From positions 1,054,001 to 1,118,000 of the forward strand of contig NZ_AP025514.1 of NCBI RefSeq assembly GCF_024347655.1: a stretch of DNA of 64,000 bases. The letters run 5' to 3'. Below the pieces are notes generated by a model that worked only from the letters and a program-made list of their open reading frames with translations, ran no database searches and was not told where the DNA came from. The translations under genes and the position numbers were made by a program. The DNA is from Vibrio toranzoniae (GTDB lineage Bacteria > Pseudomonadota > Gammaproteobacteria > Enterobacterales > Vibrionaceae). This document shows positions 38,607 through 50,165 of this stretch, one piece after another (the first letter of the stretch is position 1; each line of letters starts with the position of its first letter).

Positions 38607-39341
38607 TTAAAGGTCTACCTCTCTCCACTCACCAGGCTGAAGCTCACCGACGTTCATATTACCCATCGAATAGCGAATGAGGCGCAGGGTAGGGAAGCCG
38701 ATATTGGCTGTCATACGCCTTACCTGACGGTTACGTCCTTCAATGATAGTCATCGCTATCCATGTAGTCGGTATTGCAGCTCTAAACCTAACTGGAGGGG
38801 TTCTTTCCCAAACCTCTGGCTCTGGCATTATTTCTACTCTTGCTGGCAGTGTCATACCGTCTTTTAGTTCGACACCTTTTCTCAATTTATCTAAATCTTC
38901 CTCAGAGGGGCTTCCTTCAACCTGCACCCAATAAGTCTTTGGTGACTTTGAGTTGGGCTGAGTTAGTTTAGCTTGAAAGATGCCATCATTGGTTAAGACC
39001 ATTAATCCTTCGCTGTCGCGGTCAAGTCGTCCTGCGGCATAAACATCTTTAATTGGTATAAAATCAGCCAATGTTTTTCTGCCTTCACCATCAGTGAACT
39101 GGCTGAGAGTATCAAAAGGCTTATTGAACAGAATCACTTTTCGCTCTTCCAATGTTACCTTGGGTTTGGTACTCATAGGTTTACTCTTGTAACGGTGTTT
39201 ACTTGAGTGAGGTTTTTTATGTGAATTACCAGTGCTATGTTTATCACTGCTTCGGCTCTGCCTATTACCGCTTTGTTTTAATGTTGCGCCAGAACGAGTT
39301 GGTTTGTCTGAGCGAGATGCGCTGCGTGAGCGAGTAGACAT
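38607..39341 (-). CDS. rluE: 23S rRNA pseudouridine synthase RluE
   Basis: 244 aa RsuA/RluB-like synthase modifying U2457 of 23S rRNA. The catalytic aspartate is Asp107 in [13 protein letters not shown]; the opening [17 protein letters not shown] and the closing [21 protein letters not shown] motifs are typical. A basic, Ser/Arg/Lys-rich tail of about 60 residues precedes the catalytic domain, as in E. coli RluE. It is transcribed away from icd; the two share a 321-bp divergent region. Confidence 0.93.
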   Translation of the reverse strand: MSTRSRSASRSDKPTRSGATLKQSGNRQSRSSDKHSTGNSHKKPHSSKHRYKSKPMSTKPKVTLEERKVILFNKPFDTLSQFTDGEGRKTLADFIPIKDVYAAGRLDRDSEGLMVLTNDGIFQAKLTQPNSKSPKTYWVQVEGSPSEEDLDKLRKGVELKDGMTLPARVEIMPEPEVWERTPPVRFRAAIPTTWIAMTIIEGRNRQVRRMTANIGFPTLRLIRYSMGNMNVGELQPGEWREVDL

Positions 39342-39519
39342 GTTAACTACCTTGCAAAAATGTAAATGAAGTGTGCTGAAAAGTTTTCACTGAAACGGAA
39401 TTGAGCTATCATTTGCGCGCCTAAAAGACACAAAATAGAACAAGTTGATGGACTCTTAAGCCTGATTTGTTTAATTATACCTTCGTGTTTTATTATAACA
39501 ACGCACTCACGGATTTGGT

Positions 39520-39642
39520 TCATGCTGTCATCAAGATAGCATGAGGAATAAGATAGAGTACGACTACCAAGTAAGCAGTTTTTACTCTCAGAGTCGCTTA
39601 TTGGTCAATTTATAACATGCTCACTACTTTAGGTGAGCTTGT
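39520..39642 (+). other. Structured leader upstream of icd (three stem-loops)
   Basis: Hairpin 1 at 39520-39544: TCATGCTGTC/GATAGCATGA, 10 bp with one wobble, 5-nt loop. Hairpin 2 at 39561-39596: CGACT/AGTCG enclosing AGTAA/TTACT. Hairpin 3 at 39615-39642: ACATGCTCAC/GTGAGCTTGT, 10 bp with one mismatch. None is followed by a T run. The last one ends 20 nt before the icd start, just upstream of its AGGGAAA. It may be a cis-regulatory RNA or paired operators. Confidence 0.5.
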
Positions 39643-39653
39643 AAGAACTATAG

Positions 39654-41888
<2,235 letters not shown>

Positions 41889-41983
41889 TGATTGTACTCA
41901 TAACTATCAAGTCATAAACATGGTTTGATAGTTACCTTTTAGTCAGGTAAGAAATGTATTTACTGGCTAAACCAAAATTGAAG

Positions 41984-42014
41984 ACGCTTTAATGAAACCG
42001 TTAAAGCGTTTTTT
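41984..42014 (+). terminator. Terminator after icd
   Basis: ACGCTTTAA-TGAAACCG-TTAAAGCGT, a perfect 9-bp stem followed by TTTTT. Confidence 0.88.
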
Positions 42015-42033
42015 ACTTGATGTCTATTGTTCG

Positions 42034-42082
42034 AAAAAAAAACGCCCATTTAAGACTGTATGACAGTGCTAAATGAGCGGTT
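42034..42082 (-). terminator. Terminator after cspD
   Basis: AACGCCCATTTA/TAAATGAGCGGTT, about 11 bp with one mismatch around a 17-nt loop, followed on the minus strand by nine T; 63 bp past the cspD stop and convergent with icd. Confidence 0.8.
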
Positions 42083-42144
42083 TCTGTGTAACTTAGTCGC
42101 CTTTAACTAGGACTAATGAACGTAAACATGTGTTGGCAGTGAAC

Positions 42145-42366
42145 CTATTTACTGGCGTTACCTTCTACAGGAACAACAGAGCTAGCATGCGATCCTTTAG
42201 GTCCACTTTCTACTTCATAGTCGACCTGCTGACCAGCCTTTAAGGTTCGATAACCTTCCATTTGTATTGTGGAGTAGTGCGCGAAAATATCGCCGTCTTC
42301 ACCTTCTGGACAAATAAAACCAAACCCCTTGGCGTTGTTAAACCATTTTACTGTACCTGTAGCCAT
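42145..42366 (-). CDS. cspD: Cold-shock-domain protein CspD
   Basis: 73 aa. One cold-shock domain with RNP1 (KGFGFI) and RNP2-like (DIFAHYST) motifs; E. coli CspD inhibits replication initiation in stationary phase by binding single-stranded DNA. ATG 42366 is favoured over the ATG at 42375 because GAGGG lies 9 nt before it and directly adjoins the other. It is divergent from clpS, the arrangement known in E. coli. Confidence 0.93.
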   Translation of the reverse strand: MATGTVKWFNNAKGFGFICPEGEDGDIFAHYSTIQMEGYRTLKAGQQVDYEVESGPKGSHASSVVPVEGNASK

Positions 42367-42952
42367 GCTATACATCCCTCATGCATTTTATTACTAACGT
42401 TGTTATATCAATTTTTGTAAGTGAGATTGATATCATTCTTATCAGCGAAAAAACTTCAGCTGATAGCTTGAACCTCGTACATTGCTTACGGAAATTAACG
42501 CTACCCTGCGTAACTATTCCTTATTGTTAATTTTTAAAGCGTGTTGCTGATTTCAAATCATGTTGCAAAAATGTATTAAAAAACCTTTTAGCTCCAATGT
42601 AGCTAATGATTGAGCACAGTCAATAGCAAATTGGTATAAAATTGATCAATTTTAATAACAAATCACATTCGAGATTAACTGCAAACTATTAACTAAATAG
42701 TAACTTAGTGGCGGTTTTATTGTCAGAGTCAATAGTTGTGGTGTCTTTTTAATCAATCACATATGTTAATCCTGTTAATCGAGATCTTTTATTTGCAGCT
42801 ATGGAAATGGTGGATTAGGCTCAGTATAGAGGAATATTTTTTGGCCCTGTTTCTTGGTGCAGTTTCTTAGTACACCATAAAGCGTGAATATGATAGATTT
42901 GAATGAGCTAAACATTCACGATTTCCGGAAAATAACCCTTAGCAAAACTGAT
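42367..42952. other. Divergent region between cspD and clpS
   Basis: 586 bp, AT-rich, no clear gene or terminator. It should carry the cspD and clpS promoters. ClpS could be read from an ATG at 42884, but the added 23 residues are not conserved, so this stretch is regarded as leader. Confidence 0.5.
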
Positions 42953-43273
42953 ATGAGCAGAAACTTTGAATGGGCATCTCCAGGCTCAGATCTACTGGAG
43001 AAAGAGACAACTAAAGTAAAGCCACCGGCAATGTATAACGTTATATTGAATAACGATGATTACACGCCTATGGACTTTGTAATCGAGATACTAGAGCGAT
43101 TTTTCTCACTAGATATCGAAAAAGCAACGGAAGTGATGCTCAAGGTTCATTATGAAGGTAAAGCTATATGCGGCACATTCAGTGCTGAAATAGCGGAAAC
43201 AAAGGTAGCTCAGGTAACGATGTATTCAAAGGAAAATGAGCATCCGCTACTATGTACAATGGAGCAAGTATAA
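42953..43273 (+). CDS. clpS: ClpS, N-degron adaptor for ClpA
   Basis: 106 aa. It recognises bulky hydrophobic N-termini and hands substrates to ClpAP. The ligand-pocket residues are seen in [16 protein letters not shown] and [14 protein letters not shown]. The start [11 protein letters not shown] matches other Vibrio ClpS in length, although its ribosome-binding site is weak. It is 39 bp upstream of clpA and probably in one transcript. Confidence 0.94.
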   Translation: MSRNFEWASPGSDLLEKETTKVKPPAMYNVILNNDDYTPMDFVIEILERFFSLDIEKATEVMLKVHYEGKAICGTFSAEIAETKVAQVTMYSKENEHPLLCTMEQV

Positions 43274-43312
43274 ATTGCTCGAACAACATTGTTGTTCACT
43301 TAGGAGGTACTT

Positions 43313-45586
43313 ATGCTAAATAAAGAATTAGAGACGAGTTTAAATGGTGCATTTGCTCGTGCACGAGACAAGCGGCATGAATTTATGACTGTCGAACACC
43401 TCCTACTAGCATTATTAGAAAATGATGCGGCCAAGGAAGCGCTACAAGCTTGTCAGGCTGATCTCGATGCTCTTCGCAACGAGCTCGATATTTTTATCGA
43501 TCAAACAACCCCACTGATTCCAGAGAGCGATGAGACTCGTGAAACGCAGCCTACACTGAGCTTTCAACGAGTGCTCCAACGCGCTGTTTTTCATGTCCAA
43601 TCTTCAGGTCGTAGTGAAGTAACAGGTGCTAATGTACTTGTCGCTATTTTCAGTGAGCAAGAATCTCACGCGGCGTATCTTCTTAAGAAAAACGACATTA
43701 GTCGCTTAGATATTGTTAATTTTATTTCTCATGGTATTACCAAGGTCAATAACGAAGGCGACAGCTCATCATCGTCTGCTTCATTTGGTGGTACAGAGAG
43801 TGCAGAAGAAGCGAATTCTGAAGACCGTCTAGAAAACTTTGCCACCAACCTTAACGAAGTGGCGAAGCAAGGTAACATTGATCCACTTATCGGGCGTGAT
43901 AAAGAGCTTGAACGTACAATTCAAGTACTATGTCGCCGTCGCAAGAATAACCCTCTTTTAGTGGGTGAAGCTGGTGTAGGTAAAACTGCCATTGCTGAAG
44001 GTCTTGCATGGCGTATTGTTGAAGGACAAGTACCTGAAATTATTCAGAGCAGTGTGATTTATTCTTTAGATATTGGTTCACTTCTAGCAGGTACTAAATA
44101 TCGTGGTGATTTTGAGAAACGCTTCAAAGCGATTCTTAAGCAACTAGAAAAAGAAGAAGACGCGATTCTGTTTATCGATGAAATTCACACAATTATTGGT
44201 GCGGGTGCCGCATCTGGCGGTCAAGTTGATGCGGCAAACCTAATTAAGCCGCTATTAAGCAGCGGTAAGTTACGTTGCATCGGCTCAACAACATACCAAG
44301 AGTACAGCAGTATTTTTGAGAAGGAGCGTGCGCTATCTCGTCGTTTCCAGAAAATCGATATTGTTGAACCGTCATTAGATGATACGACTAAGATTCTGAT
44401 TGGCCTGAAGCCAAAATACGAAGCTCACCACGAAGTGCGCTATACCAATAAAGCGTTGCGTGCCGCTGTGGAGTTGTCAGCTAAATACATTAATGAACGT
44501 CACCTTCCTGATAAGGCGATTGACGTTATTGATGAAGCCGGCGCTCGTAGCCGTCTGGCTCCTGCAAGCCGTCGTAAGAAGACGGTAAGCGTGGCGGATA
44601 TTGAGTCAATGGTGGCGAAGATGGCGCGTATTCCTGAGAAATCAGTATCGTCTTCAGACAAAGATACGCTGCAGAAACTGGATCAACGCATGAAAATGTT
44701 GGTATTCGGACAAGACCCAGCGATTGATGTATTGAGCGAAGCGATCAAGCTAACTCGTGCAGGACTAGGTGCTGACAATAAACCGGTTGGTTCATTCCTA
44801 TTTGCTGGTCCTACTGGTGTGGGTAAAACCGAGGTTACGGTTCAACTGTCTAAACTGATGGGTATTGAACTGCTGCGCTTTGATATGTCTGAGTACGGTG
44901 AGCGTCACTCGGTGAGCCGTTTGATTGGTGCGCCTCCAGGTTACGTTGGTTATGACCAAGGTGGTCTACTGACTGACGCGGTAATCAAGAACCCACACTC
45001 TGTTGTGTTACTTGATGAGATCGAAAAGGCTCACCCAGATATCTTTAACCTGTTACTGCAGGTGATGGATAACGGTACACTAACTGATAACAACGGCCGC
45101 AAAGCGGATTTCCGTAACGTTATCTTAGTGATGACAACCAACGCGGGTGTTGCTGAAACTGAGAAGAAATCGATCGGTCTCATCCAGCAAGATCACGCAC
45201 CGGATGCGATGGGTGAAATTAAGAAAGTGTTTACTCCTGAATTCCGTAACCGCCTTGATAACATCATCTGGTTCAACAGCTTGGATCCAAGCGTGATTAG
45301 CCAAGTAGTCGACAAGTTTATTGTTGAGCTTCAGGTTCAACTGGACGCACGTGGCGTATCTCTAGAGGTTTCTGAAGATGCTCGTCACTGGTTGGCAGAC
45401 AAAGGCTACGATAAGACGATGGGAGCTCGCCCTATGGGACGTGTGATTCAAGATAAGCTTAAGAAGCCTCTTGCCAATGAGCTGTTGTTCGGTAGCTTGG
45501 TTGATGGCGGTACAGTTAAGGTGTCCCTGAAAAAAGACGATCTAGACTTTGTTTATGTAGGGGCGAAAGAAGAAGTTATGCACTAA
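43313..45586 (+). CDS. clpA: ClpA, ATPase/unfoldase subunit of ClpAP
   Basis: 757 aa (E. coli 758). N-domain with two Clp repeats, then two AAA modules: Walker A with Lys224 ([10 protein letters not shown]) and Lys505 ([10 protein letters not shown]), Walker [10 protein letters not shown] and [12 protein letters not shown]. It unfolds substrates for ClpP. AGGAGG 5-6 nt before the ATG is a strong ribosome-binding site. It follows clpS and ends at a terminator, convergent with infA. Confidence 0.97.
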   Translation: MLNKELETSLNGAFARARDKRHEFMTVEHLLLALLENDAAKEALQACQADLDALRNELDIFIDQTTPLIPESDETRETQPTLSFQRVLQRAVFHVQSSGRSEVTGANVLVAIFSEQESHAAYLLKKNDISRLDIVNFISHGITKVNNEGDSSSSSASFGGTESAEEANSEDRLENFATNLNEVAKQGNIDPLIGRDKELERTIQVLCRRRKNNPLLVGEAGVGKTAIAEGLAWRIVEGQVPEIIQSSVIYSLDIGSLLAGTKYRGDFEKRFKAILKQLEKEEDAILFIDEIHTIIGAGAASGGQVDAANLIKPLLSSGKLRCIGSTTYQEYSSIFEKERALSRRFQKIDIVEPSLDDTTKILIGLKPKYEAHHEVRYTNKALRAAVELSAKYINERHLPDKAIDVIDEAGARSRLAPASRRKKTVSVADIESMVAKMARIPEKSVSSSDKDTLQKLDQRMKMLVFGQDPAIDVLSEAIKLTRAGLGADNKPVGSFLFAGPTGVGKTEVTVQLSKLMGIELLRFDMSEYGERHSVSRLIGAPPGYVGYDQGGLLTDAVIKNPHSVVLLDEIEKAHPDIFNLLLQVMDNGTLTDNNGRKADFRNVILVMTTNAGVAETEKKSIGLIQQDHAPDAMGEIKKVFTPEFRNRLDNIIWFNSLDPSVISQVVDKFIVELQVQLDARGVSLEVSEDARHWLADKGYDKTMGARPMGRVIQDKLKKPLANELLFGSLVDGGTVKVSLKKDDLDFVYVGAKEEVMH

Positions 45587-45649
45587 GCATTATTTCTTCA
45601 TGGTTTAACTTTCTAGCAGCTTAGGCCTCAATGAACACATAGCTAAAAT

Positions 45650-45681
45650 AAAACGCATGATTTCGGTTGTGCGTTTTTTAT
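45650..45681 (+). terminator. Terminator after clpA
   Basis: AAAACGCA/TGCGTTTT, an 8-bp stem with a 12-nt loop, then TT and ATTTTT. Confidence 0.75.
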
Positions 45682-45708
45682 TTTTGGGAGACGGGGAATT
45701 TTAGGTGT

Positions 45709-45732
45709 TAAAAAACGGAGCATATAGCTCCG
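45709..45732 (-). terminator. Terminator after infA
   Basis: CGGAGC-ATATA-GCTCCG, perfect 6-bp stem followed by six T on the minus strand; 27 bp past the infA stop. Confidence 0.85.
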
Positions 45733-45759
45733 CTTCTTATCGTATTCGATAATTAAAAA

Positions 45760-45978
<219 letters not shown>

Positions 45979-46059
45979 CTAATCCTCTTTCGAAATTTGG
46001 CGGTTTTCAACGGCTTGATTGTGCCGTTAAAATCAAAATATGTAAAGTTGTCGCGTATT

Positions 46060-46758
46060 CTACCCTTGCCACCGTTGATTTACTAGCCTTTGATGGCGTT
46101 GAAACCGTACTTTATAGTTCATTGCAGGGCATTCATCGATTTGATAACCCAAATATAGCCATTGTTTATGCTCTTTCTGGGCATGTTGGATTTGGATTAG
46201 AACACTAAGTGTTCCCATGGATATGTCGATATCTGGATCGAAGAAGGTATAAAACGCGCTAGTGCTATGAGCCATAACATCGGTAACAGCAATTCCGATC
46301 AACTTGTTCTCGTCGTAGATATGCATGAACTTTGTTGTAAGCCACTCATTTTGTGAGAATTGTAAAAATTCTTCTTCCTTTGGTGGGTACATGGTTCCCG
46401 AGCGATGACGAGCGGTTATGTAGCGGCTATATAAATCAAACCAGTTATCATCCATTGTATCTTTGAGTTCCCAGCGAAATATTTTCGCCTTGTTGAGGAC
46501 CCGTCGCTGGCTTTTGGAAAATTTAACTTCTGGAATCGAAATACGAATGGCCTGGCATGCTGAGCAATAGTCGCAATGTGGCTTGTAAATGGTAGCTCCA
46601 CTGCGACGAAACCCGTTTGCGAGCAGAACTTCATAATTCTCTGAAGTGTGCATGTGTTCATCAAGCGTGACCGCCACTCTTTCTTGAAGATGTGGCAGGT
46701 AGCTGCAAGCATGGTTATCGGTCAATCCAATTCTGATTTGTTGTAAATCTGAACTCAT
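46060..46758 (-). CDS. bpt: Aspartate/glutamate leucyltransferase (N-degron pathway)
   Basis: 232 aa. It transfers Leu from tRNA to proteins with N-terminal Asp or Glu, creating a ClpS ligand. The cysteine-rich CDYCSACQ motif near residue 70 and the RYITARHRSG and GYQIDECPAMNYK motifs are typical. I start it at ATG 46758, which overlaps the aat stop as ATGA, so the two are coupled; an upstream start seven codons earlier would lie within aat. It works with aat, clpS and clpA in this window. Confidence 0.95.
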   Translation of the reverse strand: MSSDLQQIRIGLTDNHACSYLPHLQERVAVTLDEHMHTSENYEVLLANGFRRSGATIYKPHCDYCSACQAIRISIPEVKFSKSQRRVLNKAKIFRWELKDTMDDNWFDLYSRYITARHRSGTMYPPKEEEFLQFSQNEWLTTKFMHIYDENKLIGIAVTDVMAHSTSAFYTFFDPDIDISMGTLSVLIQIQHAQKEHKQWLYLGYQIDECPAMNYKVRFQRHQRLVNQRWQG

Positions 46759-47468
46759 GAAGGCGTTCCCTCTAGCCATTGTGATTTAAAACATCCATCG
46801 TTAAGTTGATTTTCGTTAAGTATTTTCAAAGCACTAAGGAACTCATCTCTTTCTACTTCGATAGCGCCCAAGGATTCCAAATGAGGGTTCATGACTTGGC
46901 AATCGATGAGCTTTCCTCCGAATCGTGTAAAGTGTTCACAAAAGTACCACAGCGCGATCTTAGAGGCATTGGTCTTCAAGCTAAACATCGATTCACCGCA
47001 AAAGACTTGGCCTCTTTGCAAGCCGTAAAGTCCGCCGATCAGTTCATCGCCTTGCCAAACCTCTACTGAATGACAGAAGCCTAATGAAGCGAGTTCACAG
47101 TAGGCTGATTGCATGTCACTGTTTAGCCACGTTTCTTCTTCGGGCCTGAGTGACGAACAGTAACCAATCACTTTATCGGTCGCTTGGTTAATGCTGACAC
47201 GATAATTATGTTTTCTTTGAAACTTTTTAAGACTTTTTGATGGTTTGAATGTCTTAGGATTAAATATCGCTCGCGGTGCAGGGCTCCACCAAAGTATAGG
47301 CTCACCTGGGCCGTACCATGGAAATATACCTTGGCTATAAGCGTTCAAAATTCGCATTGGTGATAAATCACCACCAAAGGCGAGCAGACCGTTGGGTTCA
47401 TCAAGCGCGTCGAAGGGCGAAGGAAACTCTATACTAGTAGTATCAAGTTCGGTTAGGTATATAGTCAT
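46755..47468 (-). CDS. aat: Leucyl/phenylalanyl-tRNA-protein transferase
   Basis: 237 aa. It adds Leu or Phe to N-terminal Arg or Lys, marking proteins for ClpS-ClpAP. Family motifs: GLLAFGGDLSPMRILNAYSQGIFPW, PILWWSPAPRAIF and VEVWQGDELIGGLYGLQRG. Overlaps bpt by four bases (ATGA). It is divergent from the glycine-zipper gene with a 53-bp gap. Confidence 0.96.
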   Translation of the reverse strand: MTIYLTELDTTSIEFPSPFDALDEPNGLLAFGGDLSPMRILNAYSQGIFPWYGPGEPILWWSPAPRAIFNPKTFKPSKSLKKFQRKHNYRVSINQATDKVIGYCSSLRPEEETWLNSDMQSAYCELASLGFCHSVEVWQGDELIGGLYGLQRGQVFCGESMFSLKTNASKIALWYFCEHFTRFGGKLIDCQVMNPHLESLGAIEVERDEFLSALKILNENQLNDGCFKSQWLEGTPS

Positions 47469-47521
47469 AAGTACCGCGTTACAGATTAATCACTGACCAA
47501 GAGGTCTTTAGGAGTTTTACC

Positions 47522-47977
47522 ATGAAGAAGTTGCTTTGGATTTTACTTGTTTTGCCCATGTTGGCAAATGCAGCTTACAACAGAAACCAAGCTCGCCCAG
47601 TGAATGAGGTGGTTTATGGTGAGATCGATACGGTTAGATACATCACTCAACAAGAGATCGTTGAATCGAAAGCGAATGGTTGGGAAACCTTATTGGGTGC
47701 TGCGATCGGTGGCTTAATCGGTAATCAATTTGGTGGTGGCACTGGTAAGGAAGTCGCAACGGCCGTGGGCGCAGTGGCTGGTGCGGGAATAGCTCGTAAC
47801 CGGGGCAATACACAGTACAAAGTTGAGTACAAACTTGTCGAGTTATTGGTCAAAACCAAAGAGGGTAAGTTGGTTAACATTATTCAAGATGTCGATAACT
47901 CGATGTTGTTTAACCGAGGTGATGATGTGCGAATTCTCTATTTTTCTGATGGCGTACGTGTTGATGTCGTGTACTAG
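47522..47977 (+). CDS. Glycine-zipper (2TM) periplasmic/outer-membrane-associated protein
   Basis: 151 aa. Signal peptide MKKLLWILLVLPMLANA, a short region with VVYGEIDTVRYITQQE, then a glycine-zipper stretch (LLGAAIGGLIGNQFGGGTG then ATAVGAVAGAGIA, about 57-92). It resembles SlyB/Pal-like glycine-zipper proteins, yet no lipobox Cys follows the signal. The C-terminal half is mixed beta (ELLVKTKEGKLVNIIQ). Function is unknown; association with the envelope is inferred. TTAGGAG precedes the ATG by 7 nt, a strong ribosome-binding site. It is alone on the plus strand upstream of aroA. Confidence 0.85.
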   Translation: MKKLLWILLVLPMLANAAYNRNQARPVNEVVYGEIDTVRYITQQEIVESKANGWETLLGAAIGGLIGNQFGGGTGKEVATAVGAVAGAGIARNRGNTQYKVEYKLVELLVKTKEGKLVNIIQDVDNSMLFNRGDDVRILYFSDGVRVDVVY

Positions 47978-48080
47978 TGTCTTGGTTCAATTGATTGACT
48001 GATTAATCGCCTTTATCAAGGGGATTAGCTCTGGAGTTCGTTGGAAAAGTTAGTTAATCTGCGAGTACGAAGAATTATTC

Positions 48081-48120
48081 ATCACCCGAAAATAAATACG
48101 CGCCAGTGACTTCGGGTGGT
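48081..48120 (+). other. Long-armed hairpin in the aroA leader
   Basis: ATCACCCGAA (48081-48090) pairs with TTCGGGTGGT (48111-48120), 10 bp with one wobble and a 20-nt loop. It ends 19 nt before the aroA ATG, just before AAGGA; no T run. It could affect translation or be an operator. Confidence 0.45.
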
Positions 48121-48139
48121 ACAAGGACTAAAAGATTTA

Positions 48140-49420
48140 ATGGAAAGCCTTACGTTACAACCAATTCAAAAAGTGAGTGGGGAAGTAAACCTACCTGGCT
48201 CAAAAAGTGTTTCCAACCGTGCACTTCTTTTGGCGGCACTTTCAACTGGAACAACTCGCCTAACAAACTTGCTAGACAGTGATGACATTCGCCATATGTT
48301 GAATGCCTTGACTCAACTAGGTGTCGATTATCAGTTGTCTGCTGACAAAACTGTTTGTGAAGTAACGGGTGTGGGTGGTGCATTCTCAAGCGATAAAGCT
48401 CTTGAACTTTTCTTAGGTAACGCAGGTACGGCGATGCGACCGCTTGCTGCAGCACTTTGTTTAGGTCGTGGTGAGTATGTTCTGACAGGCGAGCCACGCA
48501 TGAAAGAGCGTCCGATTGGCCACTTAGTCACAGCACTACGCGAAGCCGGCGCCGAAGTCGAATACCTAGAAAGCGAAAACTTCCCACCACTGAAGATCAC
48601 AGGTACTGGTCTTAAAAGTGGGACGGTTTCAATCGACGGCTCTATCTCTAGTCAGTTTTTGACGGCATTTTTGATGGCTGCTCCTCTGGCTGAAGGCGAA
48701 GTGACCATCAAAATTGACGGTGAATTGGTTTCTAAGCCTTATATCGATATCACGCTACACATCATGAAACAATTTGGTGTGGATGTGGTTAATAACGATT
48801 ACCAAGAGTTCGTGATTCCTACCGGGCAATCTTACTCGACGCCGGGTGATTTCTTAGTGGAAGGCGATGCATCATCAGCGTCTTATTTCCTTGCAGCTGC
48901 TGCGATTAAAGGTGGTGAAATTAAGGTCACTGGTATTGGTAAAAACAGTATTCAAGGTGATATCCAATTCGCTGATGCGCTTGAGAAAATGGGTGCGGAA
49001 ATCGAATGGGGTGACGACTACGTTATCTCTCGTTGTGGCGAGCTGAAAGGTATTGATATGGACTATAACCATATTCCTGATGCTGCGATGACTATTGCGA
49101 CAACGGCACTGTTTGCGAAAGGCACAACGGCTATCCGTAACGTCTACAATTGGCGTGTGAAAGAGACGGATCGTTTGGCTGCAATGGCAACCGAATTACG
49201 TAAAGTCGGTGCTGAGGTTGAAGAGGGAGAAGATTACCTAATCGTTAACCCAGTAGCTGAACTGACACACGCGGCGATTGATACTTATGATGATCACCGT
49301 ATGGCGATGTGTTTCTCGTTAGTCGCCTTGAGCGATACGCCGGTTACCATCAACGATCCAGGTTGTACTTCAAAGACATTCCCTGACTACTTCGATAAGC
49401 TGAAAATGCTAAGTCTATAA
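48140..49420 (+). CDS. aroA: 3-phosphoshikimate 1-carboxyvinyltransferase (EPSP synthase)
   Basis: 426 aa enzyme of the shikimate pathway, joining phosphoenolpyruvate to shikimate 3-phosphate. Typical motifs: [45 protein letters not shown] and [22 protein letters not shown] use ATG 48140 (MESLTLQP); a GTG 24 nt upstream is in frame but would add eight non-family residues. The ribosome-binding AAGGA is 12-13 nt away, a little long. Confidence 0.96.
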   Translation: MESLTLQPIQKVSGEVNLPGSKSVSNRALLLAALSTGTTRLTNLLDSDDIRHMLNALTQLGVDYQLSADKTVCEVTGVGGAFSSDKALELFLGNAGTAMRPLAAALCLGRGEYVLTGEPRMKERPIGHLVTALREAGAEVEYLESENFPPLKITGTGLKSGTVSIDGSISSQFLTAFLMAAPLAEGEVTIKIDGELVSKPYIDITLHIMKQFGVDVVNNDYQEFVIPTGQSYSTPGDFLVEGDASSASYFLAAAAIKGGEIKVTGIGKNSIQGDIQFADALEKMGAEIEWGDDYVISRCGELKGIDMDYNHIPDAAMTIATTALFAKGTTAIRNVYNWRVKETDRLAAMATELRKVGAEVEEGEDYLIVNPVAELTHAAIDTYDDHRMAMCFSLVALSDTPVTINDPGCTSKTFPDYFDKLKMLSL

Positions 49421-49450
49421 AAATGCAAAGCATATAAAGGTTGAGGAAGT

Positions 49451-49480
49451 AAAAAGCTTGCCTAAATGGCAAGCTTTTGA
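49451..49480. terminator. Bidirectional terminator between aroA and yciN
   Basis: AAAAGCTTGCC-TAAAT-GGCAAGCTTTT, a perfect 11-bp stem; T runs follow in both orientations. It lies right at the convergent stops of aroA and yciN. Confidence 0.88.
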
Positions 49481-49481
49481 A

Positions 49482-49727
49482 TTATTGCTGAAGCGTAAAT
49501 TCTTTCGAAAGATGGTGCGCTAAGTATTTAAACATGTTAAATACCCCGGTTGTATGTTCTGTTGGCATTCCATTGCTGTCTAAGAAATATTCACCTTTGA
49601 AAATGAGAACATCGTCTTGTTCTACTACGCTGTTTGCGCGCATGCCTTCAATGTAGTCATCATGTGATTGGATAATTTGGTTTGCGATAAGCAGTAAATC
49701 AAATTCTGCGATTACTTTCTTTGTCAT
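49482..49727 (-). CDS. yciN: YciN family protein (DUF2498)
   Basis: 81 aa, function unknown. It matches E. coli YciN (83 aa) in ANQIIQSHDDYIEGM, LIFKGEYFLDSNGMPTEHTT and VFNMFKYLAHHLS. As in E. coli it lies next to topA. It is convergent with aroA. Confidence 0.9.
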   Translation of the reverse strand: MTKKVIAEFDLLLIANQIIQSHDDYIEGMRANSVVEQDDVLIFKGEYFLDSNGMPTEHTTGVFNMFKYLAHHLSKEFTLQQ

Positions 49728-49843
49728 GAGTTTATCTCTGATAACTGAATATAACGTTGAGTTTATGGTGTCGAACTAGAAATTCAATGATTTCACAACC
49801 GTTTAAGAGAGTCTTTTCGAATATCCACAATTTATTTTGTGAT

Positions 49844-50140
49844 TTACGACAAAAATAATTGAATGGAACTCGCGTTAGATTCGCGGACAAGCTTAGTATG
49901 AGCCCGTTTAGACGTAATGCCTGATGAATAGGCTCTTGCAAGTATTCTTCGTGAGTACTTTATAGCTTCTTTATATTGTGACCCTTTATCTATGAGTCGT
50001 CGAATTGTCGAGCGATCAGATCCAATTTTGAAAAAAGCGGTTGATCTTCTAGTAATCTCGCACAATAGTAAAAAAAGAAGCAATGAATTTAGAATATCAT
50101 GCGTAAAAGCCCGCAAGTTAAATTGTTGGTGCTGAAGCAT
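49844..50140 (-). CDS. Possible small FlhD-like protein divergent from topA
   Basis: 98 aa frame from ATG 50140 ([18 protein letters not shown]) to a stop at 49844. Residues 15-50 ([18 protein letters not shown], then [17 protein letters not shown]) align without gaps to the FlhD core: D-I, S, L-L, A, F, the FKIG/FRLG motif and L are shared. It is strongly helical and basic at the C-terminus. No ribosome-binding site is visible, and its start lies only 25 bp from the topA start on the other strand. Vibrio flagella normally use FlrA, not FlhDC, so if real this is an orphan FlhD-fold protein. It may instead be a chance frame. Confidence 0.45.
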   Translation of the reverse strand: MLQHQQFNLRAFTHDILNSLLLFLLLCEITRRSTAFFKIGSDRSTIRRLIDKGSQYKEAIKYSRRILARAYSSGITSKRAHTKLVRESNASSIQLFLS

Positions 50141-50165
50141 CGTGATTAAGGACGTTAGAGTCAAT

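Noticed and set aside
48150..48600. 115- and 89-codon frames antisense to aroA
   Set aside because: Overlap a strongly conserved enzyme gene; no ribosome-binding sites or family match.
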